From positions 65,485,981 to 65,549,980 of the forward strand of contig NC_088715.1 of assembly GCF_963576615.1 (NCBI RefSeq): 64,000 nucleotides of DNA. The letters run 5' to 3'. Shown in pieces: positions 10,232 through 21,559 of the stretch (its first letter is position 1; every line of letters starts with the position of its first letter). This stretch comes from Watersipora subatra (taxonomy: Eukaryota; Bryozoa; Gymnolaemata; Cheilostomatida; Watersiporidae). The position numbers were made by a program, and so were the translations under genes. Under the pieces are notes generated by a model. That model was not told the origin of the DNA and made no database searches. It saw only the letters and a list, made by a program, of their open reading frames with translations.

Positions 10232-13200
10232 GTATGTACAACAAGACTTTTATCTTTGTATTGGCCGGATGATCTTTCCTTAGTGTTCGTCAACTAGTTT
10301 TTTGTATGAGAAATTTATGGACCTCCCACCTGGGTCTTGGTAAACAAATTAGACAGGGTGCCAAACTTGTCTACTTGCGTTTATGCATATATACATGTAA
10401 TGTGTTAGATACCCATGAGTAGCTTTCAGCATACCATAAGCATAACCTGAAGATGAGTTGTAAGCTAGGTGTCATGAGCAAGACAACTGGACCTTATAAT
10501 AACTATCAATATTACAGGTACTGTGTGAATATCATACATGATAAAATGACCAACTAGTTGGAAGTCGTGGCATAGGTCTCAGCTTTACTGCCTGGCTTAT
10601 ATCATTAACAATAAATCTAGGCTAAGGCTAGAACACTCCTGTGTTTCATACTGTTGTACAGTATACAAGGATGAGCAGAAAATCTTTTGGCTTCAAACCA
10701 GTCTATGCACGGAGTAATTAATGTGTTTTTTCATAACTTTCTGTCTGTTTCATTGTTCCAGCTCTGTTATTGCTAGTTATGATTTTAGTTTTAATTTATA
10801 CCCAGTTCATCCACTAATCTAATCTCTCAATTGATCACTCTGTCATTTATCTCAGGCTACTAGGAGATACCCATGGTTTGTTTTGCAGGCTATGATGTCC
10901 TGGTTACCCCAAGCATCCGAGCTAGAGACTTTCTCTTCCCTCAAAAATCTTTTAACTTGGCGAAATGCCTGGTGGATGAGCTGAGAAAGCAGCCTTATGC
11001 CGAAAGGCCACTTATATTTCACAGGTAAAGCCAGGTCACTGTCACCAGTTAGAGAAGTTTCATTGGCTTAGTATAGAATATTACAACCGTAGTGTGATCC
11101 AGTTTATGTACCGTGAAACTTTATTTGAATGCCGCCTTTATTTGAATGCCACTTCCAATAGAATGCCACTGTAGAAGAAGGGTTGAAAATTCACTGCCAC
11201 CCTTTAATTGAACATCACCTCTATTTGACCGCCACTTTGACATACTTTGGTCTTTACGAACTCATAATAGAAAGTGTTCAGAAGAAACGTGTCTACAAAA
11301 TGGTACTAATAATACCTCGGTTACATCAATAACATTTAATTTTTTCGTTGTTGCTGTAGTGGCTACCATGGTTTTAGTCATGGTGTACCTTAGAAGGACG
11401 ATCGTCACAATCATCAGAACTACACTCTGGTTCGACTTCACTAAGATCTAAACATGATCTATTGCCTTCAGATTCGTCCATAATGTGGTTTACAATCTGA
11501 CCTGAAGACTTCAAAGCCTTTTGAACACAGACCGACGTAATAACAGCTGTTGTTATGGCGTATCGAAGTCCGTTTCCTAACTCTAAAGCTTGTAGGTTTT
11601 TTCTTTAAAACATTGAAAGCGACACCATCGAAATAATTAATAACTGTATCCACCTAACATGTTTTTTCAAAGTAGTTCCTCGTTTAACTCGGTTTGATGA
11701 TTCGACATATATGAAGAGCCATTTAGCAGAAGTACTAAGACCGGCGGCATTAATGTCACTATGCCCGAAGGAGAGTGTAAAATATAGCCGACATTAGCAT
11801 TGCTTCGCCCGTGAAAAGGTTAAATTTATCTTTCCAAAATTTTGATGGCGAGTCGGAAAATACAGTGCCATCTTGTATTTGAATGGCATCTTTAATAAAA
11901 GGCCACCACGGTGGACCCTCGCCATACGATTTTAATCCGTTCCAGTGTTGGCATCATAAGTCGAAAATGTCGTGTATATTATTAGAGGTATAAAAAATCA
12001 TAGTAATTATCTAATGCAAACACCCCTTGTTAAAAATCATCAAAATTTTATGTACATACTGTACATAAAATTGTTAATAAAGAAATAATAGTATGCTCTT
12101 TTAAAATAAAAAAGCATACTGTATAAAATACAGTATGCTCTTTTATTAATAAAAATAATAAAAGAGCATACTGTACATATTAAAAATGAGTGATAAAATA
12201 ATATGTTAATATTAGTAACCATAGTTACCTACTGTAACTTTAGTGTATTTAGTAGTTATGATCTGCTATAAAATGTAACGTTACAATGTACTACGTGCAG
12301 TACGTACCATAAGCCCATAAGGAGGTCTTACCTTCGAGACAGACGTATAACACAAACATCGAATTAAACTTAAATGAGTTTAGCTTACTAAACACATACT
12401 TAAAGCTAAGTTTTAGCATGTATTTTACTGAACTAAACTTTGACTTTGTAATCAGCTAAAAATTTTTATCACCTATTTGTTTCCGGTTTCGTTTTCACTA
12501 TAACGAACTTTAAACCCTAATGGCCAGTATTCTGGCATTGCATAAGATGTGTCAGAAACCCTAGTGACCGGAATAGCGGCATTCGCATGGCTTTGTTTAC
12601 AAATGCTGTTTCTAAGTAACAACGTAAACCAATCAATTTATTCTTGTACGGGGCGTTAGACCAGTAATTTCATTTCCGTTTTTCAAATATCTTTATCTAC
12701 TTCCTTTGTTATGATAACAATTTTTGTTGGAATGTTGTCGTGAAAAAAATTGATATGACTCATTTGTTGGTGGGTCATGGATGATTATGATGCAGATGAA
12801 GAATTATGAGATACTCTCTACAATTTTCCAGACTATTTTGAGCCATAATCTGATGATGCACGTGTGCTCGATGGATATGATGCTAATGTAAAGAATTTAC
12901 AAGTTTTTAAAATCGTACGGATTTTTATGGTTTTAGCCCAAAGAACTGTGAAACACTTTTTTTTCTATTTGGGCACATTTGCTTTGTGTTGCCACACTTT
13001 TTTGCTAGTGTTTTTCCAAATGTCATTGTATTAGGAGCATATTTAGATATATTTAATAAAAGTTTAAAAACCTCCGATTGTTGGACAAATTGCCCAGGGA
13101 TACTGACACACATTGACAAGGATGGCCAGGGTTCAAAGGGTTATAATGAATAACACTGAGAGAGAGTGAGCATCATATCTCTTTCAAGTGTTGTGAGAAG

Positions 13201-16200
13201 GATTTCAGCAAATAGCATATCAGCATCTTCATTATTTCAACATATTCAGCATACCAACTGCCAAATGTTAATTTTGAGAGAAATCTTTTGTTGATATTGT
13301 ACGACGAAAAAATGTCGCTTGGGGAGAGTGAAAAAACATTATTTGTTGCAGCGTGAGGCAATAAAATCATATAACAGGGTCATTGTAACCACCGGGCGCA
13401 CTGTATAGGGGAAGGGTTGGAAAATAGAGCGCCATGGCATTCAAATAAAGGTTTTACGGTATGTCCCTTTACAGAGCATAGTCACTTCTAGCATGCTATA
13501 TTATTAGTTATATGATGGTTCATGTAACATTCATGTAGACACATATGACAGGCAAATATTGTTTAAGGATGAATTCTGACATGCTGAACTGGGTGCTTAA
13601 GTCATCAGAAGTATCCAACATCAGCCTGTTTAGGTCTCACTTTAGTTCTGTCAGCATTAAAGGAGGCGTGATGGCAGCAACACTTGTGGATTTTGTGAAA
13701 GTGATTGCAGCACGGACAACTTTTGTAAAATTGTCTTGTCAATTTTTGATGTTAACAGTTAAAGGCCATGGCAGCAGTCAGTTGTTTATCAGTGAAAAAT
13801 GGATACTTGACTACTTGTACTATTGACAGCTGGAGTGTTGGCAGCTACATTCTCGCTGTTATTTATTTCTTCATCAAAACCAGCCCTAAAGAATATGCTG
13901 ACATTAGCGAAAGAGTGATTGGATGTGTTGCAGACAGCATAACAATAGGTAAGGTCGCTGTCCTCAAGACGGTATTAAAAGCTAATAGCCTAAATGCTCA
14001 AACACAATAAGCAATATGTAGCACGATATTGCGTGGTGTGGCTGGTGCTAATCTGCGCTGGAACTCACCCAGCAAGTTGATGCTGAGCCATAACGATGGA
14101 CTTTCTCTATCAGAACTTTATTGCGCGAAATGCATTTCGATTGGTTGGTTTTTCCCAGAAGGCAATGCTCTAGCTGCTAAATTTTCTGTGTCAATGTTCA
14201 CCAACGTACAGCAACAAAATTTTGTTATGATTGAAACATCAAAATGATCATGAATTGAGAATGGTAAATATTTATTATATTATAAATAGAAAACTACTTT
14301 AAAGTAAACTATATATAAAAGTCTTAAAATATTACTGTTAAAAATGCAAAAATCATTTTTTCATCTCTTGTAGTGTACAACTCGTGAAAGTGAGATAGAC
14401 CTAATAATGAAAACAGAAGTTGTTTAAGTCATTGTATAGAAGGCGCTGTATCTACTTGAATTTATTAACAACTCCGAAGAAACTAATGATATGGACTTTT
14501 ATTGGCAGTTTGTGAGCGTGCCCGCGTTATCGTTTGCTGATGAATCGCTCGAGTGTGTTGCACACACCAGCGTTATCTCCGCTCTCCTCATGACGCACAC
14601 GATAAAATCGCCTAGTGTGTTTGCACCTTAAAGGTAAAGAGTCTGGTGAATATGCTCGATAATTTAGTACCCCTCTGAGGCTAAACTAGGATTATTGGTT
14701 ATAACTTATTGGGCTTTGTAGTTTTTCAATCAGTTTTTATGTTACAGTGCACCCTCGAGATACGATGTTAATTCGTTCCAGAGTTGGCATCGTATGGTGA
14801 AAAATTCGTATGTAGGGGTATAGAGACCATTGTAATTATACAATGCAAACATCCCCTGGTAAAAATCGTCAAATTTTTTATAAAAATGTGTACATATTGA
14901 CAATTAGCAACAAAATAGTATGTTAACTTTAGTAATTATAGTTACCTACAGTAACTGTATTGTATTTAGTGTATTTTAATGGTTATGATCTGCAATAAAA
15001 TGCAAAATTATAATGTGTTTACCAAATGCAGTACGTATGGTAAGGAGTTCTTACCTTCAAAAGGTACGCATAACATAAACTTTGAATTCACTTCAAGTAA
15101 GTTTAGCTTGCTAAACCTACACTTAAAACTAAGCTTTAGTATGTATTTTGAACTATTTTACTGAATTTCAACTTTTTATCACGAAATCTTATTCTTAGCA
15201 GTTCCTATCTTCACTTTCACTATAAAATTTAGCGTGTCTGGTTGAAACCTAAATCAATTTGGCCGTGCGATGCAGTTATAGAAAGCGGCCTCTCGCACAC
15301 TCGACCATTTAATGGCTACCAAAAAGAAAAATAAAATTTTATTTGCTATACAGGACGTACATACCTTTGGAGTAACGTGGCTTCAGCTGGTACATGTAGC
15401 GAGTAAAGCAGAGAGGAGGCAAACACGTATCAATGCTAATTATGTTGCTGTACACTTGAAAATAAATTTAATACATAATGAATTTGAATTTTTTTAGCAG
15501 GCTAAAAGAAGTTGTCCATTCCTGTCCGATTTTTCCACTGGTTTATAAAGAAAAATTGATGGTGCAATGCAGAAAATTGCTAGCTAGCTAACGCTTGTAA
15601 AAGGATCCAGAGAAGGTGGTACAGTAGTTTGTCTTGTATGAAATGTGCACAAGAATCAATGTAACCAAACATACAAAGTTTGTACGTATTTTTACACTAG
15701 AGGACATGGCTTTAGCAAGTTTCAGAAAGTAATGGGGATGCGTCAATTATCTTGAGTAGCTAGTTATATATGAGTTACATACATACGATGAATTGTATTT
15801 ACGTAGTAGAGAACAGGCCGGACTGCAAAGACATGGTTGAACAAGAAAATAAAACATAAAATGAAATAAATGAAACATAAAATGAAATGAATAAAACATT
15901 CCACAAAAATATAAATAATGATATACATTCCACACGCATCGTTTTTATGTACCAGTCCACATCAGTAAATTAAACACTTGAAATATTTCTGCCGATGTAG
16001 GTTTATCTGTATCATCTAGTTCCTCGACCCTCGTTCATACTAAAGGGTTGCTCCTCTTTAATGCTGATCGCGTGCATGGCCTTCCAACTGCTTCAAATCG
16101 TCAGTCGTAAGCTCCTCCTTGTGCTTGCTTTAATAATAACTGCAAATTCTGATTAGTTACGACCATATTCCTTGACAATATTAACAATACGGGGTCTTTC

Positions 16201-19200
16201 TTCTTATTTATTTATGACTTCCAACTTTGTTGACATGGAAATCATTTTTTCTTCGTTTGTAACGTTTGTATCGGTCTCAGATTCCATAGCTAACGAATTA
16301 AATATGGATACTGGTAGTTATATACGTATGCTGACTAAAAGTTTATAGTAAAAGAGGGTATAACGCTAAAAATGAATACTTGCTCTCGCTTGAGCATTTT
16401 ACACGAAATCCTGTCGAAATGCTGTCCTGAGAGAAGTCGGTCATCGTGTCTCTTCTAAACGTTCTGAAAATGTTTTCGGCAAACAGTATTTCGGTGTCTT
16501 TGTTATTTCGACGTGCGTTATGAGCACACCAACCGCCAAATTTTAACTCGGGCGAAACTTTTCTCAAAATCTTATCGTGAAATAAAATTCGTATAGCGAG
16601 GTGAAGATCTCACAATGTTCAACTTCGTAAGGTGAAAAAATCGTATATCAGGGTAATCGTATCTCGAGGGTGCACTGTATAATTCAATAGTTTTGATGCT
16701 GTATTCAATTACTGGAAGCATCTATCATCAGGTCTTTGGAAACTTCTATGGAATGAATCGCAGTGTATTTCCATAAGAATACGCTGTAATTCACTAATTA
16801 GGTACACAGCAGAAATCATGGAATTACTCCACAGTAAATACTGGAAGTAATGACTTGAGGCCGAGTCAGATATTTTGCCAACTTTTACACATGATATTGG
16901 GAGAAATGGTGAGGAGATTGTAAGTAGAGGTTAGACATTTCAAAATTCTACATGTAGCGGAGCCCTGTCAAACACGATACACACACACTCCAGCCTCAGA
17001 GCCCTGTCAAACACGATACACATGCGCTCCAGTCTCAGAGCCCTGTCAAACACGATACACACGCGCTCCAGTCTCAGAGCCCTGTCAAACACGATACACA
17101 CGCGCTCCAGCCTCAGAACCCTGTCAAACACGATACACACACGCTCCAGCCTCAGAGCCCTGTCAAACATGATACACACACACTCCAGCCTCAGAGCCCT
17201 GTCAACCACGATACACAGACGCTCCAGCCTCAGTTGTAAAATCCAGAGGCACTACTGCTATTATTATGTAGCTAGCTTAAACCATAACTGTCACGAACAA
17301 CTTTTATTGTATTTTCTAGGTAAATCAGCCACGCTGATTCCGATTTTGTACTCAAAATAAAGATTGGTCCACTAACCTTAAAAGTCATTTAGGCTTTTTT
17401 TAAAGCGTTTCACTATCCGTTTCAAAAACAACACAATCGGCATTACAAGCTCCGCCCATAAATATGTGACGAAACCTAGCTTTTTCAGGAACGGAAGTTG
17501 GGAATGTTTAGTCCGATTTAGAATAATAGAGATGGGTATCTTAAAACTCATTATTATCTAAATCCAGCCTGTAAAATAATCTTAGTTTTTTATGAAAGGT
17601 ATATAAACAATGTAAAATTGCTCGTATCTTGTTACATGATGTTTAAATGGGCTGAACGCCGAGAAAAGTGAGCTCAAAAAGCGCGGTTTTATCACAAGCT
17701 AGCGTTGTTATCGCGCTTTTTTAAATGTGCAATGTTAAATAGCTTATCTACCTTTCAGAAAAGACTGAGATTATTTTTAAGGCTGAATTTAGATATTAAT
17801 GGATTTTAAAACACCCATCTCTATTATTCTAAATCGGTCTAAACATCCCTACGTAACTTCTGTTCCTAAAAAGCTAGGTTACGTCACGTATTTATGGGCG
17901 GAGCTAGTTGTGCCGATCGTGTTGTTTTCGAGACCGATATTAAAACGCTGTAAAAAAGCCTTCATTACTCTGAAAGTTAGTGGACTAATCTTTATTTTGA
18001 GTACAAAATCGGAATCAGCGTGTCCGATTTACCTAGTAAATATGATAAAAGTTGTTGGTGACAGTTATGGTTTAAAGAACAAGCACATCATGGCCTGTTA
18101 TTTATTGTGATGCAATAATATACTATAGTTATTCTTTTTTACCAGAAAATGACCGTCCATAATGGTAGCTTCCTCTGCATGAGTTTGTAAAGCATTCAGC
18201 AATACAACTGTTGTTATTGGTGTGTCCAATTACCGTGGTGTTGACAGCCAGGCAGTGACAGCCCCCAACATTACATCATTTCGGTCAAGACAGCAGTCAT
18301 GCACAAGTGTTACATGCTACGAATTTTTGATCTTCGAAGTCGCGGTTTTGATCGTAGGAATGAGGAGGATGTATTTACATGATACGCAGGAGTGGTCGCA
18401 CAACTCACAATTATTCGTAGCTGATGAGTTTACATGTTACGAAGAAATTGTTGCACAACTCGGCGTTTTCCATATTAGTCTGTTGCGCTTTTAGCTACAA
18501 CGGGGCGCATATTTTATATTGCGACTGACACTCCTAAAATGTGTCTAAGGTCAAATGTCAATGTCAAAGCGAGTAAGAATTTTTTCTTTCAAATTCGGAG
18601 TTAATATTTTTATTGCGCAGATAATATTTTTAAAACACGTGCATTAAAAACAGAGCTGCGTAGGGATGCTGTAGGGACGTCACTAATGAAGACGATGAAA
18701 ATCCAATCTCCGATCGCAAAGATTTGTGCAATAATACAAATATTGATGGTTACATCTTACGCAGTACTTCGTTGTTGATACGATGTTTTCAAAAATACCA
18801 CCCCTTGAAACGGAGGTTTGAATTGCTTCCAAGAATTAAAGATTCGATGTTTTAAACCATTTACATGCTACGAAGATGAAAAATATGACAAAACTTCGTA
18901 GCATGTAACGCTAGTGTATCAGTATGCCTCTTCTATTTGCACCCTTCGAAAATTAGGTTTTGCAAATCTTGTGAGCATTAGCGAGCTCATCCTGATCTGA
19001 GCTGGTGCCCTCATTGTGTGCTATGTAACACCTGGTTTTGAAGTCTTCTCTATTTCATGGTCATAGTTTAGTAACAGAATACAGCAGTGGCTAGTGTTAT
19101 TGTAGCCTGTTTACACCATTGCTCGCAGCTGAGGATATAATTTCCAATTTAGCATAATAAGCACCTGTCTCAGTTTGTCTCTTCTTGTCACAAGTCATAT

Positions 19201-19955
19201 TACATGTATAATAAGTAGGCCACCTGTCTCAATTAGTCTTTCATTGTCACAGTCATATTACGTGTATAATAAGCACCTGTCCCGGGGTAGTCAGCAGTCA
19301 GGCACTGCCTGAAAGAGACTTAATGTTCATCTGGGACAATAAATATTTTCGGTAACTTACGAAGATTCACTCGTCCAGCCATTTTAAAAAGTTCCCTTTT
19401 TAAAATACTTAACCGACGCTCAGAAATTTTCACTATCACATGAATTCCAAAACATCAAACAATGTTAAACAATTTGTGAGCAAGCATACAAATTTGTGTG
19501 GAGCACACGAAAGTATTTGGGGTGTTGAAAGTTGATTCGTGTTTTTAGGAAGCACCTCTAGGATGTGTACTGGCATCGCTGAGAACTTTGCCAAAGGAAG
19601 ACCTCTCTTCAAGCTGGTTATTACCCAAACATTAGCCGCCTATTTCTACCTAACTCATTCTTCAACAGTCAAAGTTTACGAAGAGTTCGTCGATGCTTTT
19701 CAGACTCCGCCCCTTCCCCACACGCCTCTTCTTTACTTTTACTCACTAAACGACCCTATGAGTGATCCAGTCGCGATAGCCCAACTCATAGCCGAACAAA
19801 AAGAAAAAGGCTACACCGTATTTCATCGAAGTTGGGAGGTCTCTGCACATACCCAACACATGCTCCACCATCCACAGGAGTATAAGTCTACCCTCAAAAA
19901 GTTTTTAATGACTATTGATCCTGGAAACAAGTTGTTTTTAAGGGCAGCACTTTAG
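10084..19955 (+). CDS. TMEM53-like: TMEM53/DUF829-family protein gene (four exons found, 5' end missing)
   Basis: Exons 10084-10231, 10889-11024, 13830-13948 and 19549-19955 join without frame breaks into 269 residues plus a stop. That is close to the usual 270-280 of TMEM53. The protein starts with a beta-strand segment LVLFLPWLGAQ, followed by the YDVLVTPSIRARDFLFP and LIFHSWSVGSY segments. The serine of SWSVG sits at the nucleophile-elbow position of the alpha/beta-hydrolase fold. LLYFYSLNDPMSDP near the C-terminus carries the acid-loop equivalent, and SAHTQHM carries the histidine equivalent. TMEM53/DUF829 proteins are known as nuclear-envelope or membrane-associated hydrolase-fold proteins; catalytic activity in this one is not shown. 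Initiator methionine and exon 1 were not located. Introns 1-3 are about 0.66, 2.8 and 5.6 kb, and introns 2 and 3 are full of DNA transposons. Confidence 0.85.
10889..11024 (+). CDS. TMEM53-like: TMEM53-like exon b
   Basis: The acceptor is TTTTGCAG and the donor is ACAG|GTAAAG. It encodes YDVLVTPSIRARDFLFP and a helix ending LIFH. It enters in phase 1 and leaves in phase 2, matching both neighbours. Confidence 0.85.
11109..13461. mobile_element. DNA transposon with TACCGT-type inverted ends, host of a nested MITE
   Basis: The left end TACCGTGAAACTTTATTTGA is the inverse of the right end (TCAAATAAAGGTTTTACGGTA at 13441-13461). The ends include TA on both sides, suggesting a TA target. Subterminal direct repeats of TTTATTTGAATGCC are seen at the left. 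No transposase frame is recognised. It lies in intron b-c of the TMEM53-like gene. Confidence 0.75.
11909..13403. mobile_element. Tigger/pogo-like MITE nested in the 11109-13461 element
   Basis: The left part (GTGGACCCTCGCCATACGAT) and the right end (GGGCGCACTG followed by TA) match the ends of the element at 14745-16677. Internal stretches are also shared, for example AATGCAAACA(C/T)CCC near the left end. It is more degraded than that copy. Confidence 0.7.
13462..13829. other. Intron remainder before TMEM53-like exon c
   Basis: No repeat or additional exon recognised. The frame at 13545-13826 has no family resemblance and is treated as chance. Confidence 0.5.
13830..13948 (+). CDS. TMEM53-like: TMEM53-like exon c (nucleophile elbow)
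   Basis: The acceptor is ATTGACAG and the donor is ATAG|GTAAGG. It encodes the HSWSVGSY elbow and an aliphatic helix. It enters in phase 2 and leaves in phase 1. Confidence 0.85.
14745..16677. mobile_element. Tigger/pogo-like MITE, better preserved copy
   Basis: The terminal inverted repeats are perfect over at least 22 bp (CAGTGCACCCTCGAGATACG and its reverse complement at 16655-16677). TA lies on both sides (14743-14744 and 16678-16679). CAGTG ends with a TA duplication are typical of Tc1/mariner-pogo elements. The 1.9-kb interior has no intact transposase. It sits in intron c-d of the TMEM53-like gene. Confidence 0.85.
16960..17233. repeat. 39-bp minisatellite
   Basis: Seven units of a 39-bp motif beginning GAGCCCTGTCAAACACGATA. 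Because 39 is a multiple of three, frames stay open on both strands; these are artefacts. Confidence 0.92.
17277..18075. mobile_element. Foldback element with about 400-bp arms
   Basis: The sequence from TTAAACCATAACTGTCAC rightwards is the diverged reverse complement of the sequence ending GTGACAGTTATGGTTTAA at 18075. Matching blocks continue through TGATTCCGATTTTGTACTCA and CTCCGCCCATAAATA to a centre near 17680. The arms look roughly 85-90% identical by eye. It can form a long hairpin. No coding capacity. Confidence 0.85.
18302..18916. mobile_element. Short MITE with TTACATGCTACGAA ends
   Basis: The left end CACAAGTGTTACATGCTACG is mirrored by the right end CGTAGCATGTAACGCTAGTG as an imperfect inverted repeat. 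The interior repeats related TTACATG(A/T)TACG strings. The length is 615 bp. A target duplication could not be fixed. Confidence 0.65.
19143..19288. repeat. Two-copy tandem duplication of about 70 bp
   Basis: The string AATAAGCACCTGTCTCAGTT and its following GTCACAAGTCATATTAC(A/G)TGTATAAT occur twice in direct orientation, with a third partial start. It lies in the last intron of the TMEM53-like gene. Confidence 0.75.
19549..19955 (+). CDS. TMEM53-like: TMEM53-like terminal exon
   Basis: The acceptor is GTTTTTAG and the stop TAG is at 19953-19955. It encodes GSTSRMCTGIAENF, a hydrophobic segment, then LLYFYSLNDPMSDP and VSAHTQHMLHHPQEY, which match the C-terminal TMEM53 pattern. No clear AATAAA follows in the next 300 bases. 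Confidence 0.88.
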
Positions 19956-21420
19956 AAGATGTGGGAATCAGCAGCACTCTAGTAGTTCTGTTCAACTTTC
20001 TATTTTCTTATTTGCAGTCATAGAATAGTATAAAGAAATTATAATCTTTGCTCATCTTCATAATTGCGGGTTTCCTTGTATGGTTCTAGTTGGAAGGTTC
20101 ATACATCTTCATAATTGCTGGTTCCCTTGTATGATTCTAGTTTAAAGGTTTATACGTAGAATGTTTTTAAGAAATTATAATCATTTTTTATCTTCATAAT
20201 TACTGGTTTTCTTGTATGATTCTAGTCGAAAGGTTTATACAATACATCGACAACGCTTTATTAATATCACTAATGTCGTTTCATAAGTACTGTCATTCTC
20301 TTTCTGGTCTTGATCATTGAGCACTTAGTAACAACAGCAGTCTAGTCGAATGCTCATTCATTGCCTGTGTCATCAACCTACATTTCCATTTTTTCAGTCA
20401 GTGTTCAATGCACACAATCGCACACCTCTGAACGTGCAATCACATCTATCTTGCTCAATCGTAAGTATTAAAGGATGTCCACTGACCATACATTGGTTGC
20501 AGACCTCTCGTTTTTGGTAATCTTACAATGACAGGCAGACAATGTCAGAACTTATTTTTGACAATGCCCAAGTATCTCATTGCGGTGGTTAGTGAGCAAG
20601 CGTCTTTCTACATGATGTTAGAATTTGCTTCAAAGTTACCTTTTGTCAAACATATACAGTAACACCCGCTATAGCGACTCATTTGCTGCAGTTGGTTGAA
20701 CCTTCCATACGGGCTCACACCTGCTGAAGTACTTCACCTGAAAAGTGGAGTTGATAGCGGATTTTTAGAAAATAAAACTTAGCTGAATGAGTTCCAATAA
20801 GCTGACTACTGGATAGATATTTTCTTGCCATGTCAAACGCCGTTGATACGTTAAATGCTTGCTGATAGGAACACTTAGCACATTGAACCTCGCTGATCAC
20901 CATACTATGTCAAAGCTGTTGCATATCTTATGAAAATGTTCTTTATCTATATTTAAATAGCAGCTCTTAGGTAAGATTAAACTAGAATAAGATTTGAGAA
21001 TATCTATTTCCAGACTTCCTAAAACACTCCATATCATGACTCTTTCGAAGTTATACATAATATATTTAAAAGGCACCCAAACAATTTAACACCAGTTTCT
21101 CACGTAAAAACTCGTATAAGCTCACTATTGTACAGATTATTCCTAAAACAGTCTTATGCGTGCATGTAACGTTGAATCTATGACTCCATTTTAGCTCAAC
21201 ACTTAAAGGTTTTGTTCTAGAATGTTCCCTTGAGTTATTATGATTGTTTCCTATCCTTTGCAACTAGCGTTGCTGCTCTTTATTGCATCAATTTTAAAAA
21301 CTAGCCAGTTGTTAGGTTTCCACTATGTAAATGTGTATTTTCTGCTGAACCATGAACACCCTCGCTTCTGCTAAAAAATAAACTAAAACAAGTTTTCACA
21401 TTTGTTTCTGGGTGAGCCAA
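19956..21420. other. Downstream of TMEM53-like gene, no further gene seen
   Basis: Apart from the tandem repeat at 20031-20237 nothing is recognised on either strand. Short frames at 20715-20903 and 21066-21263 show no family features. Confidence 0.45.
20031..20237. repeat. Short tandem repeat 3' of the TMEM53-like gene
   Basis: Three imperfect units of about 60-75 bp share CTTCATAATT(G/A)C(G/T)GGTT and GTATG(G/A)TTCTAGT. It may lie in the 3' untranslated region or just beyond. Confidence 0.75.
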
Positions 21421-21432
21421 ATGCAGGTAAAC

Positions 21433-21559
21433 ATGGACGCTGAGCACTGTGAAGCAGCAAGGATGCAGCAAATGAGGTATTTTAGTATTGACCATCCAAC
21501 CCTAGTAGAGTCATTCCAATCCTTTATTCGCTATGCTGCAACAGGTGCTGTTATCATAG
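21433..21559 (+). CDS. Possible first coding exon of an unrecognised gene
   Basis: ATG (with another in-frame ATG at 21421) opens 42 codons. The peptide begins MDAEHCEAARMQQMRY, contains SIDHPTLVESFQSFIRYA and ends in a short hydrophobic run at a strong donor (ATAG|GTAAGT). A 3' acceptor (TTGATTTCAG at about 22355) would continue in phase for 18 codons to a stop. I do not recognise the family. The peptide's balanced composition and the good donor are the only support. Confidence 0.35.

Noticed and set aside
13545..14010. Separate open frames overlapping TMEM53-like exon c
   Set aside because: Only the 13830-13948 part fits the family and the splice phases. The rest is intron read-through.
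17022..17360. Frames with RSSLRALSNTIHT repeats
   Set aside because: Created by the 39-bp minisatellite, a multiple of three.
21301..21375. Possible last TRPC tail exon on the minus strand (acceptor-like TTTTTTAG)
   Set aside because: The frame with the better peptide does not match the phase left by the exon at 22963-23173, and there is no other support.
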